From: Triops longicaudatus
Taxonomy: Eukaryota > Arthropoda > Branchiopoda > Notostraca > Triopsidae
Direction: 5' to 3'
Length of the DNA: 64,000 nucleotides
Assembly (NCBI GenBank): GCA_022885665.1
Contig: JAGQDJ010000043.1
Span: 248,001 to 312,000, forward strand
The first letter of the stretch is position 1. The number at the start of each line of letters is the position of its first letter. The notes beneath the pieces were generated by a model. The model had not been told where the DNA came from and searched no databases. It saw only the letters and a list, made by a program, of their open reading frames with translations. Positions 1 to 11,668 of this stretch are shown here, piece by piece. A program made the position numbers and the translations under genes.

Positions 1-1195
1 GAAAATGACTCAAGATTTTGCGCTTACTGAACATTCGTCGTAAAAGAAGGCTACCATTATATCTTACTTCTCTACCTCTACAAAATGTGCTGACCTAGGT
101 CCCATAAGTTGTCAGTTTGGTGTAGCAAAATGCAGTATTGGTGCCGTTGGGGAAATCGGGGAGGCTTTTCTTTATTGAATCGGCACGTAGAGATTGTCAC
201 GTACAATTGCACAAAATCCAAAAGGCAAGTCTATATTAGAGGCTTCAAGTTTCGTTCGCAGAGGGGAGCGATTTCTTTGCTGTCTGTCGCTTTTCGGGCC
301 AAAGTAAATTCTGTAGCTATGTTGAGACTGGTGTGAACTTGTCGGAGTCTGGGACCCGATTTCAGTTGAAAGGGATACAATGACCTGCATTGAATGAACT
401 TCGCTTTTCGGATGGTTTCGGTTCAGTCTTTCAGGGCAAGTTTAGGATTATAAGCTATACAAAGTTGTGTGCAAGCCGGAGCTTGTTTTCTAGGATTACT
501 GGGGCCACGCAAGAATGGTCGTAGTGTACAACAAATTTTAAATGAGAGCGCGGGTCCTCAAAATAGCAAGAGAAGAAACGGCAATTGCTTCGAAGTTTTA
601 AGCCCGGCAGGCCAACTCTATCCTCCTATACAAAGCTTGTATAGCTGCAGATAAACAAATAAACCTGCTTACTTAAGTAGCTCAAGATGTTACATAACGA
701 TCAGTCCTTTTCAACCTGGCAGGAGATTTCCATGTTTTGATACACGTTCACGGAAATAGGTATCCAACATACACTAATACCCCAGGCTTCGCTCCATTTC
801 TTGCAACTCATAAGACAAATAGTAAACTCGTGGAATTGACGCTCGACTCCGATTCGCATACAGATAGATATTACAACTATTTTTGCCTAAACACACGGGT
901 ACCCGTATGTAACTACTAACGCATTAGCAATTGTATTGCCAAGTACTTAAAGAGCTTGTTTGCCATCTCAGGTCAGTACGTGTATATGTTAAGCGAGGAG
1001 TTCGCCTAGCGTTTGTTCGAAAGATAAATAAACACAGGGATTTTTTTATCCTGTTGATTTAACCCCCTAAAAAAGGCCTGTTTCCTATCCAGGTCCAAGT
1101 TTGACCAGATTGTACCTTGAGAGAAAGTCCGGGTTGAGTTTGTGCAATGCCAAATGGCGAAATGACTGTTCTTTTTTCTCTCCTTTTCGTTTTAG
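1..1195. other. Upstream region of the DH31-type receptor gene, no supported gene
   Basis: Only short unrelated open frames are visible, none with family resemblance or codon-like composition. A pyrimidine tract ending in AG at 1194-1195 sits immediately before the first receptor ATG. The start codon therefore probably lies at the beginning of an internal exon, and one or more 5' UTR exons should lie here or further left. Which upstream donor is used cannot be decided. Confidence 0.5.
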
Positions 1196-4100
1196 ATGTC
1201 ATGGCGCATCAAGCTGCTGTTACTTTTGGCCTGCTGGTATCCAATCGAAATTAGAGCTAGTTATGTTTCCGTTATGGCTTCCACGACTACACCGGCTGCT
1301 CGTAGTAGTAGAAGCAATAAAAGCAGCCATGCTGATGTGCAGCTATTGCTACACGACGCGGATGCCCGCAGGCCACGGTTAACGGTGCCCTTCGGCTCAC
1401 CGCCTCCTGCTGCCGTTCTGCAGGGAAATGGCGGTGGGTCGTTAGGCCTCTATCAAGCTGCGGTCAATGGGTCGTCCTTGCTAGCCGACTTGTGCCGCGT
1501 GCAAGGGCGTTATTTACCACCGGAACTTTTCGACTTGGATACGTGTGCACTTTGCTATTTCTATATACCAGATCAACCCGCGTTCTTCAAACCTGGCAAC
1601 AAATTAAACTTGACACTCAGACCCATTGTAATTAATCAGACTTCTTTCCATGTCAACTTCCTGGGAAACGGATCAGTTGCTGTAAGTACCGCACTTCTAT
1701 ATCAGCTTTCATTCCACTCCATGCTTTTCCTCTATCTCACTTTGTTCTACTAATATTGAGACCTAATCCTAATGGTTAACTCTGATGATTTAATTGACTT
1801 AACCGTAATTATGACGCTATAGCTTGGGTTTTGAAAAATTATTTTTGCTTAATCTGTTAGTACGACAATTTCTGAAAAACTGGCTTAACTACTGACAGAT
1901 GACGTAGATTTGGGAAAAAATGTGTCACTAGTAGTTGTGACGTATTCGCTATTGTCTCCATTTGGTCCCAAACGTTTTCATTAATACCAAACTTACATTA
2001 TATGAATATTAGATGCAACAATCATGATGTGTGGGTTTCACATTCTCTTGTGAGCTCTACATGTGTGGACAGGGTTGTCGTTACTTTCTGTATTCTTGCA
2101 TTGCAAATTTCAGCCGAAGTAGTTTTTTTTATGTTTTACATTCAAGTGCCACAGTGTCATGTGTGATTTTTTTATGTCAATCTATAAGGTAAAAGTTATT
2201 CATTATTCGCTAACAATAGGATTTTACGTACAACGGAAAATGGGTTACAAACACATTTGAGGAATTAGTCAGTTGAAATGAGGATCTATTGGTATTTTAC
2301 ATATTGTTTGAAGTATATAGTTTTAACGCCTGACTTTCGAACACGTGGACATTTCTCAATGAGGCCCTGGTGAAGCGGGCCTATGCCAGATTGTTCACAA
2401 TATAAAAGAAACTCCGATCTTTTTTTTCTTGCTAAATTTGGAGCCTTTTTTGCACACACAATCTTGATCCCGAAAACACGATAAGAGGAAAACAGAGTCA
2501 TTCAGCTCTAGACATGCTGCAAATTACCTTTCGGGACTTCGTTAACAGGTTTTAAATTGCAATTTCTCAGAGAATTCCACTCCTTTCTATTCGGAATGGA
2601 AAAAAAGCTCATAGACTTGAAGACGGGGTTTTTCGTCCCGAAAGTTATAAAAAATGTTTCAAAGACGACTAAAATGTTATATATCGGATTTCAACTTTTT
2701 TTTCTAGTGTTACACTTAAACGAATTCGCGATGTAGGGAATTAGAACTTGATGAACAAGTTACGGAGCAATCTTCGCCACATCATTTTCATGTGTATGTG
2801 GTGGTGGGATGCGAATGTGAGCAATGCTTCTAAAGAACATTGAATGGAAACACGTTTTAAAGTTAGAATTGCATTAGCATTTGGCATTTTCATTGTCGTA
2901 CTTGAAATAGTTTATGAAAGCTCAAAGTGTAGTTGATTGACAGTATAGAGAAGTTTCCCACACTCAATAACTCTGTGATAATAGAAAGGCTGTTAGAGCT
3001 CTCTGCCAAAAGTATAGGCAAACTTCAAATACGGAGGTGAAAAAAGTTTTTATGCTTTTCGTTTATTGTGCAAATATGTTGAATGTTTAGATAAACGACT
3101 TCCGTAATGAAGGGCTGATTTTCATCACGGCATGAAGTTTGTACTATTAATATGTGCATCGTAATCGTGTCTTTCCGTCAACAACATCTTAGGAGCGGAG
3201 GAAATTACTCAGCATGGTAATTTCCGTCACCCAAACTATCTCGCGCAAAAAGGTCTGTTCGATAAGAAGGAAAGCCTCTTCCTTCATTTTTTGAGATCTG
3301 AAAGCAATACAACACACGCATTGCTCTTCGTGGAATACGGAATAATTGCTCGAAGAAAACTTAATGTTCGATTTTCTTTAGAGTATAGCAGTTTTCTATG
3401 CAAAGTATCTCATCAGGTTGTGTTGCATAAGAATTCTCCTTTGAGTCTTATTACCTTGCTGTGTCATACATCGACACTCTAACCAACAGAAGGGGCATGC
3501 ACATTTCTGATTATCATCTTTGATATTACATCAAGGCTCTCGGTTGAACATTTTGCTTGCTTCTGATTTGCTTTAGAACACCGCTCGGGGACAGCTTCGT
3601 TTTCATAATGATAGGGGAAAAGAGGGTGCGCCTTGACTGGACAAGTCTTCCTAAAATCGAACGCATTAAAAACTCCTTTTGCTAACCAGTACTGCTGGCA
3701 CCTCCTGATAAAAAGGTCTTCATTAATCCTATTTTCTCTCTTCAGTTTCTACAATCCTACTGTTTTATTTCCATTGTTCTACAAATAACGACCCTCAAAA
3801 ATGAATAGAAATGTTCAATGATTGTTGCGTTAGCCTAGGGAAAAGCTATCTTCAGTTCGCTGGTGTAAACACAAATCCCAATATAAGAAAAGAAGGAAGT
3901 TTCTAACGAGTCTCGCAAGTTGCCTAGGAAAAAGCGGAGCTTTTTTTCTCTCTGGTATGCTTTTGCCTTCTAATAACGCTCTGTCAATCCAAACTACTTT
4001 ATTTTTAGACAAAGCTTGTAAAATCAAGGCAAAATCCGATCTCTTTTAAGAAGTTTTTAGCCATATGGCATTAGGGCTGCTGTTCGTAAATTCATCTAAA

Positions 4101-7100
4101 CGCTAAAATAGTTATATTGGAAATAGTTTGTGACTTTGAGACATTCGACTTGTTTAGCAAGTTCTTGCTACATATCTATCCCAGATACGATATTTTTATG
4201 GTACAGCATTATTACAGTGCAAAGCAAAACGGGATAGGAAAAAATTTGTAAGGAAAAAGGATCCGATAACAATATTGATCACACAGGACACGGGCTTCGT
4301 AATTTGTCTTAACTAATTGATTGGTTAATTAAATCTAGAAAATGACAGATCTAATCTTTCTAAGCGCAGTGAATTTATTTCTGTATCATGGATACCCTGA
4401 TTTTTGGTTTTGTTTGTCGTTTATTGACCCAAAATGAACAGTAGTCCTTTTTCTGCCTCGGAAGCTTCCTTTCTTCTTTTACTGACATGAAGTGATTCTC
4501 AGGGCAAATAATTTCTGCATTCGAAGAGGAAATTGAGCGAGAGAAAAATCAAGAAATTTTAAAAGTAGTTCTTTTTCTCTCGGTGTTAAGTGCAACCATT
4601 TGTTATGCACTTCAATAGTTTTTCGCTGCATTCTTTATTTCATTTTTTCTTCTTTGCCTTCTTTCCGATAGTCTTTGTTCTTGCTCTTTTTTAAGGAGAG
4701 CTTTAAGCATTGGTGCATGCCAGGAACTAAAGTGCTGGTAATAAGTATTTGTTTGTTTCCTTCCCCATGTTTGGGCGGACAGGAAGTAGCCAATGCAACG
4801 GTGGAAGTGAGTTTAATTCGCGCGTCTTTCAGTTCCGAACTGAGTACATCGAAATGGCGCTCATGCTGCCAGAAAGCGTCGGAATGCTGCCAAACAATGC
4901 GCGCCAGCAAGCCTCTTCCGGGTAAATATGCAATTATATAATGATAGATTATGTTATTTTGGAAACCTTACACCTAACGGGTGGCAAGATGGAACGAGGC
5001 GAGCTCGACTCTCCGTTCATGCGGTCAATTACTAGACAGTTTAGCGGGCCGAATTAGGTCCTAGTTGGCTGGTTAGCCAACAGTTGGGTAGAACTGTTTT
5101 CAAGGAATCTTTATAACAGGCTTGAGCAACAATTTTAATTGGACACGTCAATCCTTATTGATGACTTCGCGTTGCTTAGCACGTAGGGGGAGCAAGTTAT
5201 GTGTCAAATTAAACAAACGCCGCCATAACAAAAGCAAATTAAGTTTGTATCACTATAGGAAAATAACCCGTAAACAAGTCTTAATTCACACAAAGCGCAA
5301 ATGAACACAATATTATTATTTAAAAAGGTCTGACTACTGTGCTAACAAATAATCCACTAGGTTACTTTTGTGCAAATTGTGGAATTATGGTATTGCAATT
5401 TAGTAGGGGAAAAAAGGACATCGAACTAAAAAGATCCACGGGATCTTTGAGACAGGTTTGGTTACACGTGCCGTAGCTTATCTGGATTGATTGTTACTGG
5501 ACCCCTACTGGAAAAGAAAGGATATTTTCAGAAGTTTGGGGTCTTCGGTGTCGCGCTCTTCAAACTTCCAGCTTTGATTCTTTGACGAAGATCTCTCGTC
5601 TGTAATTGCTTTCGTTAATGTGACTCGTTTCTTCTTTTGTGTACATCACTCTTTCGTTGCTAACCGTCCATGTATACAAAACCTTGTAACTACGGTGACT
5701 CCCGATTTCTCACGTACCTCAAGACATCATTCAAAACGTCGCGCAATAGTAATAGCGAAACTTGGGTCTCTCACTTTTCAGCACAACCGAACACCAAACA
5801 GGCTTTGAAAGATCGCATCGAACTAAGTATAGTGTTGCTGAAGGTTCGCCATGCGAATATGTCGTCGGGTACTGACGGCTTGTGAAGAAATATGAGCGTA
5901 CTTTTTTCGCCCAATTCCAGCTATCTTCCAAAAAAAGAAAGCAATCAAAAATAAAATTAAAAAGAAAATCAGTACGTTGTGTTTAAATTAGGCAAGCAAG
6001 TTGAAAGAGAAGACGACATCCATCTTTTACTTGCTAAATTTTGCGCTCTTAACGAAGCAGGCGCTCTTGCTACATTGAAATGTGACCCTGACATTAGGTG
6101 AAAAAGAAAATATAGGGTGGCACCCCGGTAGAAGTATTATCTTTTCATGGAAATCAAAGCCTGCAAGCTAATCGTTACATGGAGAAACTTTTGGACGTGT
6201 TGAAACTGGGTAGAGAAACGTTATGTAGAGAAACCTTGTGAATTGTTGTATAGGCCTACTATATGTAAATGTTTCCGTTTGCTTTACATCTATACATGTA
6301 TGTTAAGCCAAGTTATGATAGGTTACCATTGATCTAAGGTTTCTAGTCTCTTGGAGATCTTTGCAGTCTTTTGAAATGTAAAAGTGATTCAGCCAAATCC
6401 ACTACATTTTCTTTATTTTTTTTCTAAGTAGTTTTCCTTTTATTTTTCGCCTAAAATATTTGTGGAGCAGCTTTTTGGTAGCTTGCTAACCAAATACCTT
6501 CGTCTTGAGGGCAATGCTCGTATGAAGAGCTCACAGGAGCAATAAAGCGTGATGACGTGGCTCACAACGACGGCTGGTTAATGCATATTCTCCTTATAGG
6601 TAACGAAATATGTCCTCGCACTTGGGACGGTTGGCAATGCTTCCCAGACGCACTCCCGAACCAAGTCGTCTACGCTTCATGCCCCCATTACATTTACTTC
6701 GGCACTGATCCGCCTTCCTGCACTCGTAAGGAGATTGTTCGACAATGTCGGCTGTCCAATTTTCACCTCTTTATTTCTCAACAAAAGCGAAAAGGAGAAA
6801 AAAAGGTACACTCAAACCATTTTCTTTGTTAACAGGACAAGCCAGTAAGGTTTGCATGGCCGATGGACGCTGGTTCAGAAAAAACGGCTTAGAAAAAAGT
6901 AATTACACCACATGCAGCCCTGTGGGTCTCATGCAGCAACGCACGCACGTCCATGTGGCAGCTTATGGAATTTCCATCGCTGCCTTGTTACCAGCCTTAT
7001 TCATTTTTATGACTTACAAGTAACTGTCAGATTGTACCCCTTTTTCCCCGCTTTTTTTTTTACTCTGCTATATCTTGCTTTAAAGTTCTTTTTGAGACCA

Positions 7101-8547
7101 ATTTTTCCCCCTTTCTTTAAAGGCAGCTGAACGTACATCGCATTCGCCTGCATAAGAACATGTTTCTCTCCATATTGCTGAACAGTATTATGGTCATTAC
7201 TTTCAAGACGGTCATAATTTTGCCCGAACTGGGAACTGTGAACATCAAAGATTCGTACATCAAACAAGTAATGAAAAAATGTCTCATCATTTACACATTT
7301 TTCAATGTGTTTTTGTAGAACGGCTACTGGTGCAAGCTCTTATTCATGTTGACCAAGTATTTTCGATTGACCAATTACATGTGGATGTTCTGCGAAGGTT
7401 ATTATTTGCACCGTCTGATTTGGGCAGCTTTCGCTGAGCAGAAAAGTCTTGTAATATTTTACGTAATAGGATGGGGTAAGCTCTTAAGTCATGCCAACTA
7501 CTGCGTCGACTAAAGAAGATTCTAAAAGCGTTATTTTTCATCAGTTTTCCCTTTGATACCGACAATCGCGTATGCTTTAATACGCGAATTCACAGCCAAT
7601 GACAACTGTTGGGTGGTTCCTATCGAAATTTATGAATGGATTCTGAACACGCCTTGTTTGGTTAGCCTTGTGGTAAGCTTTCCCTGACGGTCTGATTAAT
7701 CAAAGGCTGCATGCTGATTTTATTAAGCCTTAGTGTATTAAGTTGCGTATTATATTGATTAGCTTGGCTGATATGTGTTCGTGTCACAGGTGAACATGGT
7801 ATTCCTGGTGAATATTATTCGTATCCTGGTCATTAAACTGAGAACTGCCCAGAATCCGAACGAACCTAGTCAATACAGGTATGCAGTCATCCGATTAGGG
7901 GAACGCTCATTTGCGTCCATGTTTAAGACAGACATGATATATCTTAAACTAATTTGCTTTGCAGGAAAGCTGTCCGAGCTACATTGGTGCTCGTCCCATT
8001 GTTCGGTCTTCATTTCATTGTAACAATTTATCGCCCACCCACTGCTGGCTGTGAGTGGATTGAAGTGTATTACTACTTGAATTACTTACTGGACGGTTTG
8101 CAAGGATTCCTGGTAGCCATAATTTTCTGCTATGCCAACGGAGAGGTAGAGAGTTTGCTCAAAACGCACTGACGCTTAACCCCTAGAATACGCTTGTTGC
8201 CACGGCTTGTAATTCAGGGCTCATCAAGCCTATTGCTTCTCATGCTAATGGCAAACTAACTTACATCTGTTTGTCTCATTCACCAGGTCCATTATTTGCT
8301 CAAAAGGACTTACGATCGGATTATAGACCAGTACTTCCCGCGGCGGAACTTTCGTCCAAGAGGATCCATCTTCCTGGGACGAAGCACGGCGTCAACTCAC
8401 TTTACTTTAGTAGACTCCCCTAATCCACAGAAAAGAGCCCGAATTTTAAGCAATGTACCGCAAATTCAAGAAATGGTCAAACCAGCTGTCGAGTCACAGC
8501 CCAAGTTAGGGACCGTTCAAGAGTCACGTTTTGACCAGCACTCGTAA
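1196..8547 (+). CDS. Dh31-R: Class B (secretin family) G-protein-coupled receptor, calcitonin / diuretic hormone 31 receptor type
   Basis: Ten coding exons join in phase: 1196-1681, 4783-4921, 6600-6725, 6836-7019, 7123-7267, 7319-7475, 7545-7672, 7790-7878, 7965-8145, 8287-8547, giving 631 aa. It starts with a hydrophobic signal peptide (MSWRIKLLLLLACWY), then a roughly 150-residue low-complexity extracellular stretch. The hormone-receptor domain begins near residue 213 with CPRTWDGWQCFPD and continues through SCPHYIY and VCMADGRWF to NYTTC. Seven membrane helices follow; TM1 is near 288-311, the TM2-TM3 region carries NGYWCKLLFMLTKYFRLTNY, and TM7 ends in FCYANGEV. The C-terminal tail has about 85 residues. 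In arthropods this family binds DH31/calcitonin-like peptides at the plasma membrane and signals through cAMP (family knowledge). Drosophila hector is a close paralogue and is not excluded. Odd feature: extra CC pairs (WRSCCQKASECC) just before the hormone domain. Introns are 3.1 kb and 1.7 kb at the 5' end, then 51-141 bp. Confidence 0.92.
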
Positions 8548-11500
8548 AGGGAGATCGACATACGTATTGTATTATTGTGTATTTCTAGATTTCTATTCGA
8601 GTCTTATTGAGAGGTCGTGGAATTACATTATTTGTGGGAAAAAGAGCGCTTACATGTTATTTTGTACTTCATGGCTTAGACTGCCAAAATATATATTTAA
8701 CCGCAAAAAGAATGCCGTATTACTTTTTAAAAAATACTCGATCAGGCCCGTAATTTTTACACATATCCAGTCATTTCAGCCTTACTATAGTTGGACTTCT
8801 TTCTTCCTTTTATTTTGTGCACTTTCTTAACTTGTCATCACATCATAAACTTACCAAATTGCGTCCTCGTTATTCTGTGCAAAAGGAAATGGGTAAAAAA
8901 AGTCCTTCACATACTTTTTCCTTTTTGAGCGCAGCTTACAAGGCACAAATCCCTTGAGTCTTTCACCTACTGCGATGTGTCTCTAACACCTAACGACGGT
9001 GTTCCGTGTGGCTAAGAGCTGCCAAATTTTGTTCTAAATTTTGCTAAGCATACATAATAAATACTGCTTCCGCGTAACGTAGTTTTGGGACGATTTTTTC
9101 CGAAGGATGAAACATTTGTTTTATTCCCGTTCACGGGATTTGAACTTGCTCAGTCATCCTTCAAGAAAAGGTGCTTGAAATCAGAACTGAGTGAGAGGAG
9201 GGAGAATTTTCGCCTTCCTCTTTCAAATTCTGATGAAAAACATTGCTCGACAGTGCAGGTGCTGCACAATAAAAATTTTGAATGCAAATAACACAAATTT
9301 AATACACATTTTTCAATAAGAAATAAATTGTTATCACTCCACTTATTTAAGTACTGTAAGGTTGGTACGACACAGTAAGGATGGAGCAGTATGGGCACTT
9401 TTCTGTTCTTTATGTTTCACTTAATACGAATACAAAACTCTTCAAAATTATACTCGTTAGATGAAATGGTGTTCTGGCTGTCAACGAGACACCGTACTAC
9501 TTCAAGAAGATGAAAAAATAAGACCAAACGTTCATGAAACTAGAAGCTCTTCTAGTCGTACAAAACGGGATAGGAGGGTACACAATTTGGACTACGGGGC
9601 AGGACAAATAGTCGAGTGTATTTTCATGAGAAAGTTGATAAATCTTTTGTTCAAGAACCGTGCACAGTCGAGTTGGTATATATTTATGAAAATTTACAAG
9701 TATAATGCACATGAAAAGTACAATCTTTTTGTCATTCTACTAATGTGAAAATCTGCATTTCTTTATTTCGCCATTTGCATAATACACAACTTGCGTCAAA
9801 ACCACTTCAGTCCAAGCCGTACAGAAGCGCCACTTTTGAGGTGTCATTTCCTCTGGTAGAGGAGGGTAATGACAAAAGTAACGTAACAAAAGACATGACT
9901 TTTAAACGAGAGGTTTCTTGTGGTTGCAAAAAAAAAGTCACATTCATGTCACATACCGTTACGTAGCACTATAAAAAGTTGCAAGTGGAACGACTGAGAA
10001 CTAATCGAGATATTCAATAATGTCTGTTTTTCCTAACTTTTTAAAAAGAAATGGGTGATTCTTTTTCGCCCGTTGCGTTCATTTATAGATCCACAACATA
10101 TTTTTTTGAGCTCATGAAACGCAACTGAACAGTATGCAAGAAGCTCGGACGCCCCAGTCCCAGAGTTACTGTTACATGAGACCTAGAAATCCCACGTCAT
10201 CCGTCGAAATGATAGTAACAGCCGATTTTTGCTGCATTTTCCACCTTATTTATAAAACTTTTTTCGAAGTGTACTATTTCTTGGCGGAAGTGAAGCTAGA
10301 GTGTTTCAGTATTGCTTGGGACTGCTAGTGCAAGGTTTCTTTATGATACGATTAACGAATCATTAGAAAATCGATTGTAAAATTTCTTACGGGAAAAGGC
10401 ACGTTAAACACGATGTTACTTTCGTATACACGGGTTATACGGTAGTAACAAACGAGGCCTCCTAGTTTGAAGGCAACAATGGCTTAACAGAGAGTAGATG
10501 TACACCTGCATCTAGTAGATATACACTCAGGTGCTAGGTAAGTTCGTGGCACGAGATAGAAAATGACATATAGCGCAATGTTATTATGGTCCCTACCTTC
10601 CATTACACTTACTTTTGAATCGAATCGTTCTGGCTGAGCTTTCATAGGGCTAATCTGTGTTTACGCTGTGTGCAAAAACCATCTCGAAACAATTTTTGAA
10701 CACTCAACATAAACGTGACAACGAAAAATTAAGACCCATTACTTATAAAAAGTCACAAATTCAGTTTTTATTTATTTTCTCTTGTACTTCACTATTCTTC
10801 GAGGAACCTTTTTCCCTGTGTTCTTCGATGTATTCACTAAGTGGCGGATTTTGCCCCATTAACAAAACATTTGTTGTTCCATTAGTTATGATTTCTGTAC
10901 GGTTTGTCCAACGTGTCAACTTGTCTAACACGCTTCTCTACAAAGTATAGTGTACAAGTTTGTTTGGTAAGGATTTTGTTTAATCCTAATTTTTCCAAAC
11001 AGAATATTCCTAGAGACGCAACTAGAATCCTTTGCATTATATCGATGAATAAATAAAAAATATTCAAAAAAGTGCTATGACTAAACTTTTTTACGACTTC
11101 CCGAAGTAGTCAACAGTAAACGAGCAGAAGCAAGCAACGAAAGAAGCGAGCTATTCTAGCAAACTAGGTTCGCTTACTTATAGACATAGTACCGAAATTA
11201 ATGTTCTTCCATCGCTTATTCATGCAGAACTATCTAAGCTTAAACTGGAAGAGGTTTACAGATTGCAGAAAAATTGTGTTGAATAATCTTCAATTTGTCA
11301 ATAGTTCAGCCGAGATCCCAAAAATATTTAACTGAAAAAAGCTATTCTGGAGAGCACAAGTTCTCTATTCACACACCTCTACAACGACTGAATGATACCC
11401 ACATTTTACTTCAAGTCCAAAGGTTCCTTAATTCTGCTACCGTTTTTTGCACTTTTCACCGGACGACTTTCCACATAACGCGCCCGGTTCTTTGGCTGCA

Positions 11501-11668
11501 ACAATCAGTCAACAAAAATTTTATCAGGTGGCAGCACAAACTTGAAGAGGTTGCACTTGTGAGTAATACCAATAAAACAACTTTTATCAGCTGTTTAGTA
11601 CGTGTATGTTTAGTGTTGTGAAAAAGAAGTAGTGTGTCTTCGTTTCTCTCCACCGTTGAAGTTAAGCA
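8548..11668. other. Intergenic region between the receptor and UBE4B, including probable 3' UTR
   Basis: No open frame here resembles a known protein. The receptor's 3' UTR probably runs to a canonical AATAAA at 9056-9061. The rest is AT-rich sequence with homopolymer runs. UBE4B's promoter and 5' UTR must lie near 11.3-11.67 kb, but no core promoter element is convincing. Confidence 0.6.
9056..9061 (+). terminator. Candidate polyadenylation signal of the receptor gene
   Basis: This is an AATAAA hexamer about 510 bp downstream of the receptor stop codon. It is a candidate only, because the sequence is AT-rich and such hexamers also occur by chance. Confidence 0.35.
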
